Origin: Callaeas wilsoni
Taxonomy: Eukaryota > Chordata > Aves > Passeriformes > Callaeidae
Assembly: GCA_013398955.1 (NCBI GenBank)
Contig: VWPU01002944.1
Coordinates: 1-64,000, forward strand
Direction: 5' to 3'
Length of the DNA stretch: 64,000 nt
The notes beneath the pieces are model-generated. The model searched no databases and had not been told where the DNA came from. It saw only the letters and a program-made list of their open reading frames with translations. Shown in pieces: positions 39,701 to 54,700 of the stretch (position 1 is its first letter; each line of letters starts with the position of its first letter). The position numbers and the translations under genes are program-made.

Positions 39701-42700
39701 GCACAAAGACAACTTAAAAATCCTTTTTCTAAACTCATGTGTAATGCTATAAAAAGACAAAAGAAATTATCTGGTTTTATTTAAACTGAAATAGAGCTTT
39801 TGCTGATCTCGATGTGGATGACATTATTTCCAGTTTAGTGGTTTTATCCACAGCTCAGCCTTGCATTTTTTTTAATTGGGTCAGAAACATGCCGATAGCA
39901 GAAATCCATTTTAAAGAATCCAATGACAATAGCACGTGCCTTTTTTTAGCTTAATGGAAATGAACACGCTAATTAAACCCAGAAAAGATACCCAGAATAC
40001 TGGGAATTAAAGAAAAATCTACCTAGTATGTGCTATCTCATGATAATAAAATAATCCTGAAATTAACATCACAAACAGAATCGGGTAATTTTACTCCAAA
40101 ATGCTATCATAAAATATTATTGTATGATGCAAATAAATACACTAACAGTTTCTTACAATAAAGTCGCTTCAACTGCATCACTGTTTGCTGAAAAATGTCA
40201 TTATCTATAGTTGATAAAAATCTTAACCTTTCTCAATTGATACTGTCTTGTTACTAATTCCTCCAACTTGCTAGTGCTTGTGAGTCACGTCATAATAAAA
40301 TGTTTAAAGTCTACTCAGTATAAGCTACAGACTCCAGATTTCCTGTTTTCCCATATTACTTTCTTAGTCAGGCTGCTGTCTATTTTAAGCAGAACAGCTA
40401 AGAAAAGGCAGAACTTAACAAAAATTAAAACAATGTTAAAATAGATTTTCAAAATTAGAAATGGATTTAAGCATATATTGAACATCTGCTACATCTGAAA
40501 TAGACTGCTTATAAATTACTTCTAGGAAAGTAGCATCTGAAACTTGTTTATTTAAAGCACTACTTTCTTCCTTGTCCTTGCAGCCACTTTTAAACAGCCA
40601 CAGAAGTCTTAAGCATGTTTATATTAATTTTAATGTTGGCAAAAAATACCCAGTAGCTGATTTTAATTAAAACATTGACCACATACTCCTAAAAAAAGCA
40701 TCTTAAAAGAGATTACACATTTTTGTTGAAATATCAGTTGTGCACAAAATCTCAGACCTTTTTACAACACCAATCCTTCTACTCATAGTGATTTTGAGTA
40801 ATAGACAAGTTACAATACATGTTGAAAATACACTGTCTAGATCCTTTAGAAACAGTCTTGGAACTATATTTTTCTGGGTCTTTTCTAAAAGCAACTGCTT
40901 ATTCTGATAGGATTGCTAAGGACGGTTAAGATGCACTTATAGTTAGTCTGAAAAACATGTTTAGCACCAATTCTGTGTTTATTCCTCCCTTAAGTAATTG
41001 TTTCTATATGAAGTTTTTCTGTGATGTAATACTGTTCATATGAGAACAGTATAATAAAACATTTCTAAAACACAAAAGCACTGAAAATAAGCATCCTGTA
41101 ACTGAAAGATGTGTTGTGACCTTAGTGTATGACTTGTACTTCCCACAAAACCAGACTGTCAAAAGCAAAAGTTGACCATGACATTTTGAAGTAATGAGCT
41201 TTTGATAAAGTCTTAAAACCTAAGAGAGATAGCAAATGCACATAAGAAAATCTGATTAACTAAGAATTTCAATTCAGAGATAAGGTGTTACAAAACCCAA
41301 GCTGGTTTGCATTCCGGTCATGTGACAACTAAACCCACAATCATTTAAATTAAAGTGTGAAAGCTGCACAGCACTTAAATAACACGTCCACCAAAGTGTA
41401 AAACTAAAAAATTTTGAAAAGTAATGCATTACCTGTTCACTATTTTCCCATGTAATTGCAAGAGAGCACATCTTTATTTCGCAGCACTGCCCGCCAGCTG
41501 TAAACATTTGCGATGCTTCAACACGCTTCAGCTCCATCTTTCTGCTATTTTCTGTCTACACCACTGGTTTAACAGTTTGTTGTGAACAAGCCAAAACAAC
41601 AACCCTGCACATCTTATGAGTTCCTGCATGGCTTTTTGGCTCAGCACAATCAATAGTAGGTAGGATGCCTTTTGATCTTATTCCAAATGGGATAAAGGTT
41701 TTCCCGAACTCTTTATCGATATGAAAAGCTGTCTCTCTGCATTCATCAGCAATCAGCTAACGGAAAAGGCTAGTGGATTTTGCCAGCAGTAAAAGACCTA
41801 ATCACAGCAAGATCAAGCCAGCTGTCAACTATAATCAGCTTGATTCATTGCACTTTTCATATTCAATGGAAAATGTTGAGCAACACACAGTTCTTTCACA
41901 GTTATCAGGTTAAACTGAAAATGTAAGAATATAGGCAATTTAGCTTTAGAAACACATGGATTATTTGTTCCTTTGTATTTCTGTAGTATTACCAATGCTG
42001 GGCCAAAACTAAATACCAAATAGATCACTAAATCATTGATTTTTGTATGTAATTTTACTGTTTAAAGTGACAGCAAACCATACCACCTGAAACTTAACAA
42101 AGAGTTTCTTTATTAACAGAGACTGCCTAAGATAAAAGGCAAACAGTAGAGTCAAAATAGATACCACAATCTTATGCAAATAACCTTTCCAGTGTTTGCT
42201 ATTTGCTTTTCCCTACATAATTCAGCTTTTTCTTGAATCTTGCGTGCAACAAGATGAATATATGAGCCAGCAATAAAGCTAAAGCATGTGTGCAATAGCA
42301 TAAATCAAGAACCTGCAAGCCAGAGAAGACTGAAACAAGCCAAAACCCAGATCTAAGGATTTTTAAATATTAAACATTACAGGAAACACTAAACCCTACT
42401 AACAATTCCTTATGTATCTACAAATCGGGATACTGTAGAAGATAAAACCTCAAAACATAAAAAGCTGTAATTTACCTTGTCAAACTCACGAATGACATGC
42501 AAGTTCACCCTCTCTTCCTTCTTTCAAGAAAGTAATTCAAGCATGATTCAGTGCACTTATACAAGAGATCCAGCCAAATGGGTCTCCATAAGCACACTGA
42601 AGAACTCTATGTCCAAGCACAATACAGCGACTATTCCAGCTGAATAAAGAACAGGCTTATTTTTAGCAAGCACGTAAAGGTATGAGCTGTAGAGTAGGTT

Positions 42701-45700
42701 CATCCACTAGGAATATGAGAAGAAGAACAAGTTTAACTCCCTTGCTTCTAAATTAGCCAGAGGGACTTTAATTTTTCTCGGCTTTGATCCGAGGAAGACT
42801 GCAGGGGGAACAAACTTAACAACAATTAGATCTGGAGGCAGCTGCAGAAACAACAGAAAAATGGAAAGGTTCACTCGCCTGGGAAAAACAGGCAGGTGGG
42901 AAATAGGTATGCCTGGTGTCCAGAGGCGAGGTGGACAGGCAACTAAATGAACAAGTCAGTGAACATGGAAAGGTGTGTCAGAGAAAGGAGGCCACAGCAG
43001 CACTGCATGAGAAACACCACAGAGACCATGGAAAAGATGAGAGAAAACACTGATCTGAAAGTGACATAGCTACGTAAAAGACAGAACTCTAAATGTGGAC
43101 TGAAAATGATTAGTTGGCCTTGCACGGACCAGTAGAGTCTCCTGCTCTGAGCTGAAAGCTGCTCAGAGACAGAGCAACAATCCAAACTCTCAAACTTTCA
43201 CATTTAAGCTCCTGGAGCCATGCAGTGAATTTCATAACCGGTCTCCTGTAATGATCCACAGAAATGAAGAAAAGGACAAGCCCCATCTTCCTTAAAATGA
43301 CTTGATATTAAAATACTTGGCTTAACTAAAAATGATCCTAATGTGACTGCAAAAGGATACAGCTGTGACAAGGGGCACTGAAGTTTACAGCGCAGATGTA
43401 AGCGCTGCATAGCAACACTTCAGAAAAACAACAAGTCTTTAAGTAACGTTTGAGTTAATATGTATAATGTTATGTATCAGCTGAAACCCATTCTAAATGG
43501 TTCTAACTTTATTTCAGGGCCAAGTAGCTCAGGATCTCTATGTGCAGTGACAACTGGAAGCAATTATTCACATGCTTCATTCAGTTAAAAATCTAGGTAA
43601 AACAGTGAATTGTATTGCTCCATGTCCACAAAACAAACGTAGGAAAATAAATACCATGGTTAGAGGTTAAACAAACACACAGACTTCTCCTCCTTCTCCT
43701 CCCATGGATATCTGCAACTAAGTATTGCTGTAAAACTGCAAAGCCATGAGTGAGGAAAAGCAAAGCTAGACCTGTAAGAATGGGAACTAGAGGTAGAGAT
43801 TCAGTAAGTGGTGCAGTTTAGGTATTTTCTCCTCTGCAATATGAGAATCCATCTGTTGTTACAGACTAGGAAACCACATATTCAGTTCCTGTAACTTGTT
43901 AAACAGAACTCTCTTTGATGCCCAGAAGAGCAGCAGAACCCCAAAATCTGTACACTGCCAAGCGAGTGTGTGTTAATGCATGTACTATACAAGTCTGTAT
44001 ACTGTGACTCTTGCATCCACGGCCATCTAGATAGATATCTGGTATCCAGAGTGACAGAGATTAAAAATTACGTAACTGCATGGAGAAGACATGGAGGAAA
44101 ACAGTCCTTTCACAATGTTCCAAGTGGATTCAGAGAATGCTTCCTGGTCCCAACTACTCAAATAAGCCTTAGATTCCTCAAACCAAACTAAGTCAGATGT
44201 TAAAAGTATTAGTCATAAATTAATGCTATCGTAATTAAAATTGTAACAGGAGAATAATCACAGAGTAAGTGCAATGAAACTTTTGAAATTATTCTTATAA
44301 AATCTAAACATATAGTAACTTTGTCTACAATGGACTGAAATATATTTGAGATTGCACAGGACAAGTCAAAACGCTGTTTCTATGACATTCCAAATCCAAG
44401 AAAGATGTGATTCTGCCTAAAAAGTTTTAAAAAGGCCTCAGAAGAAGGTATGAGGTCAAGAGCATTTGAATTCCCTACAGTTTCACAGAAATTCTTTCTA
44501 TGGGATCACACAAGTTTTAGTCTTGTAGAGATGCTCCCCTACATAACTATCCTTTACTGAGGTGTGAAAAGACTCAGATTTCTAGTCCAGCAAGAATTCA
44601 AAAGCTATTCGTACGCATTAAAATTAGCTTTAGACTGTAATTTGTTTTTCTGGTTCCTAATTTAATTTTTTTCCCTTAAATCCTTTAGTTGGATTAGTTT
44701 TTCTATTTTTTTGAAGAGCAGCATACTGCCAGCTGTCTGGAAAATGTTTCAGACAGACTTAAAGAATTGTATCAGTCTGTGGAGAATCCAAACTCTATTA
44801 ACACTGACCTAGGAACTCATTTAGGAATTTGATGATGCAGAAGGCTGATGCAGGGGCAGCAAGGCTCCCCTCTCTGACAGGTAAACAATTTTCAGAATCT
44901 ATGTCTTATACGAGGGAACACCTCTGACAGCAGGAGTAGCAGATAAAATAAGTTTTTGTCTCTTTTAACAAAAGCAACAGAGAAAGTTGCAGCAGAAAAC
45001 TGGGAAAACTTGAATCTGATGTAATTACCCTTTTATTAGAAGTTCAAAAGGTTCCAGGAAGCTTATATGAGTATTTCTTTAGAAAAAAATACTTTTCTGT
45101 AAAGTGTTAGAATTCTTTGTGCCTACATTGTTTAAAATCATCTTTTAATGAAATTATTTGCTTTGACTTTGCTACGAGACCCCTGAATCTAGATTTCAAG
45201 AGTGACATGGTTTTTCTGTTTGTTTTAAACAAATTTGATTAAAACCTGTCTTATGTGAATGGCAGCCCCTTCCAAGCACATTGTTAAATGTTATAAACAG
45301 AGTGCTTAATACTTACAAGCTTATATTAAATTGAATTTGCAGCTCAGCTTTGAAGAACAACTTCTATCCAGACTAAGCTCTTTATCCTTCAATAGTTCAA
45401 ATGAGAAACTTCAAGCGAGTACATATAATGTATTTCTCATCTGAGTTTATTACTTCTGTTAAAAATGTGGCTTGTTTGCCTTTTCCCTCACAATTAGATT
45501 TTGTTATATCTTCACCTGACAGGTTAAGGAAACTTTTATTATTTTGTATGTGCAAGAATCCTTGTAAATGCTCCCCCCCCATGGTAAAACGTACATTAGA
45601 CGTTTAATGCCTTTTTATCTGGTCACACTCGTATGGATGAAATGGTTAAAACTAATGAACAATATATAATTCTATTTGAGGATTTTGGCACTGCTTGTAA

Positions 45701-48700
45701 ATCTATCTAATCTCTAAGCATGGAATGGGACAAGTCACACCACAGGCACCCAAAAGCAGTGTAGCTTTACTGCTGTCATGATGGAGTGGAATACAGAGAC
45801 TGCATCAGAGGGCATCTACCCTCCATCAGCAACCACAGACTCTCTGAAATTAAATCAGTACTATGAAAAACTGCCTTGTGTAAACACGTATGTAGAAGTT
45901 TTAAAGCATCTGTTAATGGAATTTCCCTAAGAATTCCCTCAGTATCCTGATACTAAAACAGTTGGACTACCTGTTGTAATTTTTGCTAAAAGCCTGATTT
46001 GAGACTCCTTAATAGAAATAGTGAGCACGAGCTCTGTTATTTAAACAGCACAAAACTTTTAACACTCAACTTCATCTACTGGTGTCAGCTTCAAGACTAA
46101 GAAAATTTGCAGGAGTGTGTCTCCGGTTTGGGATGATGGTGCAGTTCTCTTCCTCTACAAATATTTCCTTTATACTAATGCTAACACAAATTCTGTAGTG
46201 AGATAAAATGAGGTTCCTCTTCGTATTTCTTAGCAAAGGCTTCAGTCAACATCCATTAGGAAAAAGGCTTATTGATAGCATTCTCTCTAAATCAAGGGAG
46301 CAATTTTACAAACAGGGAAAATAAGTTTAAAAAATTGGCACCAGAGACCACAAACTGAGATTTTATGCTCCCCAAGTAAATTATTATGTATAAAAATAAT
46401 TAATATTTAAATTCTATTATTATTTATATTTATATATAAGCAACTACAGCAACTGAGTATTTCATCATATATGGACCGTTTTCATTACACTAATCTACTT
46501 TTATTTAGTCCAATACATTTGACTTCTGTCACGTTCCTCTACCACATCCTTTTTTCCCCTCTGAGCTACATCTGTTTTCCTGTTTTCTCATGTCCAAGAA
46601 ATTTCTGGGTTATCTGATCACCTTTTCATCTGGACAACTGTCATCATCCCGTCAGTGCTCTTTCTGGGAGGGCAGCATCTGATCCACGTCTCCCATCGAG
46701 GGCCGGCGGCTGCACGGGGACGGGGCTCCCCAGTCCCTCTCCTGTCTGCCACTGACCCCCAGTGGTTTCACCTATATTTGCTCTGCCTCACTGTGCAGAC
46801 TGCTGCTGCTGCTATGGAGTGATGCTTGGATCATGCTAGGACATCTGGACGCAAACAAGACCCAGCATTTGGACGACCACTGTTTCACAGCCACTGAGCA
46901 CAGAATCAAAGAATGATTTAGGTAGAAAGGAGCCTCTGGAAGTCATCTGGTTCAATAAGCCCCGATTGGAGCAGTTCAGACTGCTCAGGACTTTATTCAG
47001 CTAGATCAAAATTCCACAGACTCTGAACGGTCTGTTCCAATAGCTGTTACTCTCAATGATAAAACGTTTTTTCCCGTATTTATTTAGAATTCCCCTTGTT
47101 ACAACTTGTGTTCAGATCCAACTGGCTCAGTTACACAAGCAAAAGAAAGGAAGAGAAGGAAGAGGCAGCTGTTCTGAGAGAAGAGAATCCCTCCTGAGAC
47201 ACTGTCCAATCTCCCTGGCAAAAGGAAATGTTTAGTTATGTAAGTCTGATCTTCACCTATCTATACCTTTGTGTACTGGCAGAAAGAGATCCGGTCCTGA
47301 TTACAGCATAATTCCACTTCTAAGAAAGAAAGTTGTAGACAAAAAGCAAACCCCAAAAGGTCACCTCCAGAATAAGAGCACTTGTCACTTCACAAAACCT
47401 CACAGAGTTTTTCCTTTTAGACTTTGTTATGCAGAATGCAAAGCTCCCAGATGAATACTTACAGATAAGTATTCTTTTTACAACAATGCATGTTTCAGTG
47501 CTGGAAGAGACTTAGCCTATTCTATTTTTAACTTGAAAGATAATCTAATGAAATTTAAGTATTTACATAATGTGATTTTAAGCTAACCATTATTTAAATA
47601 ATTGCTGATCAAGCACATATCTTTTCAAAGAACAACAACAACAAAATCTTTCTGCATATGACAAAATGTCAATTAATAGAATAATCTAAATTTAATTGGA
47701 TAGATTGCCCATAATTTTTTCCAAGACTATTGGTTCAATCAATAAAACTAACATTCATTCTAAAGTTTTCTCTGCATGTCACACTTGCAGCTCTACCCAA
47801 TATTATGCAAGAAATCAACTGTTTCATCATAAAAGCAGTACACATAATAAAAATATACCTGAATCCAGAGTATTTGGTAAGATTTGAGCTATCTTCAGTG
47901 TTCCATTGGTGTGTGTTGATTTTAGGGCCAGTCTAACATTCAGCATGCCAGCAACAATGAATAAGCCTAATGCATTACGTAAGTGTAAGCTGATTAAATC
48001 CTTGATCCTGAAGCCACCTCTTTTCCCCCTCCTCCCCCTCTGATTTAAAACTTAGCATAATTGAAATTCTTAGTTTTAAACACTTCCAAAACCTAATTTA
48101 TACCATTTTTGGCATAAAACCCATTATAGTTTTACATTACTATGATACCTTAAGGTTTTAGTCTTTCTTCTATTTTAATAAACCTTGTATTTAACACACT
48201 TTATTTCCTAAACCTGGTCCTTTTTAAAGTGATCAGTTCCCTAACAAATTTTAATTTTGTGGCAAACTTTTAGGATCTAAAAAAAAAAAAGAAAAATGAA
48301 TGTACTGAATGGCATGAAGATAGAATTGTTATTCAAGTTATCAAGTCTGAGCTCTACCCATAAAAACTCACAGTAAATTCAACTCAATATAGAGCCATGC
48401 TATCAGAAAGCTTAGCCCTGCCAAGAAGTGATTGTAAGGCATTCTGCACATGCCAGTCCGAATTTCCAAATATACTGTATCTCAAATGCAGTATCTGAGC
48501 CACAACCCACGTGGAGCAGTACATCAGCGGAGGTCATGAAAGAGTTATGTTCCCCCAGCACTTTACAGCACCATGATCTCACTACATTGTCAATATGACA
48601 ATGGCAGCAGGATAAACAGATCCATGCAGCAGAGGGTATCAGCCAGTGCTCTCTACAGAAAAGGAACGTAGAAAGCAATACATGATTAACTGTTTTGAAT

Positions 48701-51700
48701 AGGGAAAAAAATTCCTTCCCCTAGGTCCACATGCCGTACACAAAACAAGCTGCAAAGAGCTGCAAACTGACTGAACAACTCTGTTGATACATGGGAGTGT
48801 GAGTGAATTTTAGATGTTTTATCAGGCAATAAACAAGCACAGAATTGTTCAATCTGCACAAATTTTTTTAACATTTTTGTTCTTTTTTTATTTAAGACTT
48901 CTCAGATTGAAAAAACGGATTTGTTTGCTTTTAAATTTTAAGTATTTTTTTACTCTGAAAAAACCATATGCACATTTATAAAGTGGCAGTGCTTCACTGA
49001 GACAATATAACTATGAATTGGTGAGCTCAATTGTTTTTATTGAAATTTGACAATGTTTAAACATAGCTAACTATAGCTAGAGTGTCTTGGTAAAGGCAGC
49101 AGTATAGGTTCATTCACTACAACACAGCAGAATGGTCCTGAGCAAACAAGAATAGACTATGCTTTGTAAAATCTTCATTAGTATTGAGGATGAAACAAGA
49201 GAGAATAAAGTAAGGAGAGTTTCAGCTCAGGAGTAGAAGGCTTTTAAGACCTTTTTGAAAGAGATATACTATGTTTTATGAATAAAAGAGAAAATGTTCA
49301 AGCCAGGAGTCACAGGTTCCCTGTGGTATATAATTTGTATTTTAAATTAGAAACCTAGTAATATGTTAGTAAAAAAAACTCCATATGTAGAAATGAATCA
49401 AGTGCATAACGACAGTATAAAGTGATAGCTCTGAGGGGTATGCAAGCTCTTCTACCAGCATCTGAAAACATCCCAATCCATAGATGCATCCTCACATTTC
49501 AACATATAAGGGTGTGTCATGAATCAGTACCAGTGAGATAAATCAAAGAAAAGATATGTGGACAGGCAATACAAGTGTGAAAGAATAATGTAGCTTGTTT
49601 TTACTTCATACAGAATGAATAAAACAGATTAGAACATGAATTAAATAAGACTTCGGGGCTTCTCGCATCACGTAACTTCTTTCTAGACAGAAAATTCAGA
49701 GTAGTTGATGAAAACAACACATTGTCCCAGTCACTTTCTAACAAAATCAAAACAAAACCAAGATCAATATATTTTTCCCCAGTTCCCATCATAATACACC
49801 TTGAAAAGTCATAATTTTTAAAACACCAAGTATTTGAGTGGTGCTGATCCAAACCTTTAGGATTTATTACATACCCCATTCTCTGTTCGTTTCTCCACAG
49901 GTATATTTATGCCATTTCTTTGATTTTGGGCTTGACGTCCACCTAAAAGTAAAGCATCACTCTTTAGTGTGAAGTTCAGGTTTTCAACACAAATGGGTTT
50001 TACTCTCGAGTCTGTTCTCAAATATTCTGAGAATTCTGTTCAAGAATTTGTATCAAACTTTTACCTGTAAATTTTTATTCTGCTACTTCCAAGTCTTTCT
50101 TACTAAAGTTACTTTTTGTAAGCAGTGAATCAGCACAAATAAAGCTTTTACTTCACAGAATTCCTCAGTTAAAAGTACAGACATGTGGCTCTATTTCTCT
50201 GACTTCTCTTTAGGCAAAGATGTCATGAAGGGCAATGTACTTGAGTTTTATATTTTGTGTCCATGAGAAGCAGTAGCTTCAACTGAATTCATTATAAATT
50301 AATATAGTAGAGGAAGCTTTTCTAATTTCTAACTTATAAACAACTTTAATCTAGAAATCAATCCATAGGCCAATGATGAATTAAAAAGCCTCGCATGCAT
50401 GGTTCAGAAGCAATGCTCTCCTTGTACATTGAAATTCTTTGGCTTTAAGTGTATCTTAAATTTCTTAACATACTTTGTATTTGTACTGCCTACAGGATAA
50501 CAGACTATTTTACAAAGTACCTAATTAATACAAAATTCCCTCACACATTTTTGGGTCTGCTACTTCTGCATTCAAAACAAGCAGGAACCACTTAAAAAAA
50601 CAAAGAAGCCTCAGCTGAAAGCAATAAGGACTCAGCAAAGACTTGAAATGCTGTTGTTAAAAGTAGTCAGATTAGTTGAATGAGTCAGGATAATCTGGGC
50701 ACGCAAACACACCTCACTGAGACACCTTTCCTGTGCCTCAGACTGTCTGACAGCCATTAAGTCCATAATGCACACCCTCAAAACTCTTCTCATAGATTAA
50801 GTACAGGCTACATCAGTAAGTTCAGAAAACTAAAACACTTCTATTTTTTAAATTCCAGTCTTTTAAGAAACCCCACTTCATAGGGCACTGTTTCATGTAA
50901 ACACTTCTCCTACAGAACCAAGCAGACCAGCAATTTTTCAAGATGCAAATTATCATGACTATTAAACATACGAACATGAAGTACTGAGAAAGCAAAGGCA
51001 ATGAAACCTCTGCCAGTGATGTCCCTAAAATAGATTTGAGTTTTTAAAGGAGGCAAAGGAGTTTACCAAGTCTTTCTCTGTGCAACTGAAAGAACAAGAG
51101 CTCAAAAAGAACCATTCTACTCTCTCAAAATGTGGGACTTTCTCTCAATAAGAAAACACTACATCAAGTCTCTAACATCCACCAACTTTTCTGGATCCAA
51201 ATTAAGCAGAATACAATCAGATCTTGCTATTACTCAACAGACTGGTAGAAATTATTCTAAAGAAGAGAACTGGAGAACAAGAATAAAGGTGCCCCTGAGG
51301 AAGGTTCAAAATGGCTTTGGTATAAGGAAGCTGTATTACATATAACATGAAGTTCACTGAACGAACTGAAAACCAAACTCACTTCAGAAATCTTTTAAAT
51401 CTGTTTCAGTAACAACACTACAGGATAAATGTACTTACTTTGTTCATTGCTTTCAGCTGGTGACTCTTCATGACGAAGAAAAAATTTCACTTCTTCCCTG
51501 CGGGGCCCCCACTTCTGCAGGTGGTCATACATCATGTGATCAAAGGGTATGGGGCGCTCTAGAAGTGTAAGACCAAAATAACCTCACCACAACTCCTTAA
51601 AATCAAGCAGGGTTATACAAAACTCTTATTAATCACCAGAATGTCCTTTCTAATAGCAATTCAATCTATCCAACGTATTTTGTTTTACACAAAGTCTAAG

Positions 51701-54700
51701 AAACAGGCACCAACAGACATTGGATGGATGGTATTAAAAGCTGGCCTGTTACTGTAACACAGCTCACTGCTCCACAGCACTACAGAACCAGCTTGCAAAT
51801 CCATACCAGTGTTTAGGAACCCTAATTTAGGAAATAGCAACTTTGCTCCCCATCACCACCAGATGGGCAATTTGTTCTACTATTAAAATGATTCATTCAA
51901 TCTGAGCCTCTGGGTTTCCATGCAGACTAAAAGCCTTATCATTATATTGACATTTCATCTCCTAAGATGTACCTTGAGCAGGTACTCCCACTCTAATACA
52001 CTTTGCCAGACACTAACTTCCAGTATATGTGGAATTACTGGCAACTCTTTGAACAAATAAAGACTGAGTTCTATGCAACAGTCATTCTCTTTGCTTTTCC
52101 CCACAAAACCAGGAAACATTCGCATAGAATAATTATTTCTTCTACACTGATCAAATATATTATTACTAAGAGGCTGCACACTATGTATTTAGTATTTCAA
52201 AATGAAAAGACATTTAAGAAGACAAGTTTTTCACTGCTTCCATAATTACACTTGCATTTATTACCCGATGTTTTTATTAAGATAATAAAATCCCCATTTT
52301 AAGACCTAATACTAGCTAAAGTACCAAAATACATCTTCTCACCCGAATAAAGTTATATAATATAATATACTTTATTGTTAAAAGAAAAATGCTTTTGGCT
52401 TACAAAACCCAAACCACACTATCTCCTACCAGGAAAAGCACCACTAACAATTTGTTATCCATTTCACACCCATTTGACATGAGAAGACAAAATGATTCAA
52501 AGATATAAGAGAAATCTCGGGGAAGGCTTGGGAAAACCAAATCACAAATATACCTTTATGTAATGATATTTACCTAGATTTATCTACATTATGAACGACA
52601 TAGATGTACACATGTCTTGATACTCTTGGGATACTTAACAGCAGTACTTAAAAAAACAATACATTTTTATCAGTTGTTTCACAGTGCATTTAATACAATA
52701 AACTGTTCTGTCAAAATATGTCATATCAAATAGGTATGTGATTAATGCCGTTTAGCCACAGTTATATGTAGCTGCTTTCAGTGGGGAAGGGTCATTTAAA
52801 CCACAAGCTAATCAAATTCATCAGGGGACTGGTTACTTATCTTTCTTAAAAAAAAAAAACCCAAAAAAACCCCAAAAAACCAAAAAAACCACCAAACAAA
52901 CAAACAAAAAAACCAAACAAAAAATAAACTCCCTCCCACCCTGCAAAAAACCCACCCCCCCAAAACCAAAACACAACAATTGCATTTAAGAAATAGATTA
53001 TTTTCTTAACTTCTTTCTGTTCCGCACTCAAGTGGCGTCCTAGAAACACTGTCAATAATGTTTAAGCACAGAAGAATAAGGTCAGTGGCTTATTACTACT
53101 CAGTTCTTGAAAAGGAATTTCAAAAACATGATTTTCAGGTTTTTCAACTCCAAAAGTAAAGTAAGGTTTCAAGTGCTTTGAAGCATATCCACTAAAATTG
53201 CAGCATGAGTCTTCTAAAGATCACTGAATGTAAAAATATTTAAGTGGTTTAGTTCAGAGACTGCAGGACATAAGATATGAATCTTTAGGAACTTATCCTG
53301 AACAGAAAAATTGCTAGGCAAACCCAGCTAGAACAGGGCTGGGCTAATTCTGGAATGGTGAGGAGCTGCAGCTTCGCTCCTGCTTAAGCTGGTCTCCCGT
53401 TAAAAGTAAGGCCCTGATCCCAGGAGCTAGTCAAAGTAAGAGGTGTCATTTACATAATGTACCTTCAATAATTAAGACTAATATTCTTCACACGTGATAA
53501 TTGAAAGAAAAGAATGGAACGAAATGGCAAAGACATTTTCTACTAGTGTAGCAGTTCTTTCACAAAACCAGTTTGGGATGTTATCCTAAAGCAGACAGAA
53601 AACAGGTTAAAGTAGTAACAGCATCATCACTGAAACAAAGAAAAGAAAGATGGAGCAGCACTAATCATTCTGTGCAATCTGGCTACATGAAACAAACTCA
53701 GGAAACAAAGAGGAAGAAGAAATGGACATTAACACGAAACATGATGAGAACTGAAATCCCCATTCGTTCCTTCACTTTAAATCCTTTAAATCTATAAGAA
53801 CTGCAAGAAGAAAGCAAGATTTTATATTTGTAGTATAATAGTACAAGAGGTATTTTCGGAAAATCCCTGTTCTTTAAGAACCAAAATCAAATCAAAACAA
53901 ATAGAAATACCACAGTTAAATTTTTCCTGGTTGCTATGGCTTCAGAAATATTTGTCAATAATTGGTTTCTCAAAACTATTTCAAACTTTTAATTTTTTTT
54001 GAAGTTTAAATAGGAGAGAGCATTCTGAGAGTGTGAAGAAAAGGTTGAATAGGAGAATGTGTGTAGAGCAATAATAAAAAGGCTGGATCCCTATACTTTA
54101 GCAACACATCAAACACGACCTAGAGAACACTTGTTTTCATGAATAACAAAGCCAAAATCCGTGATAAATGCATACATCCATACTTACCTGAAAAAACTGC
54201 CTTACATTTTAAGTTGGATCAAGATTCTAAAATACTTTTGAGAAAGGAGCTATACTCCTTTCAAGTAAAATTTTGAGGATGGGTTAGTTTTAAGTATTCC
54301 AAAACAAAACACCCTGTGAATCTGAAACACAGATACTGCACCAATGTTTCAGAAGAGTGTTGCAAAATCCTTCTGATGGAGCTACAAAATCCACTACTTA
54401 AAAGTAAGTTTCAGTCTTCAAAATCTGTTTTTATCCTGACTTCAAGGATCCTGCTATGTGTAGTAAAGACATTTATGCCTCCTCTCCTGGTTTCACCAGA
54501 ATAAAAAGTAATGGATTATCTCCATAGGGGAGTTCACTCTGGAACTTTCCCTGCTCAGGTTTGCTGAAGTACAATCAGAGTAAGAAACTATTTCTTTCAC
54601 ACTCTCTTGCCTCCTATGTTACCACCACTCTGAGGAATACCAGTTATGACCAATTGCTGAAGGGCATTCCAGTTGTAAATGAGCTGAATAATGTAGTACT

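Noticed and set aside
52846..53055. Open frame on the minus strand reading Phe/Gly/Trp repeats.
   Set aside because: It is the translation of the A/C low-complexity tract and has no biological meaning as protein.
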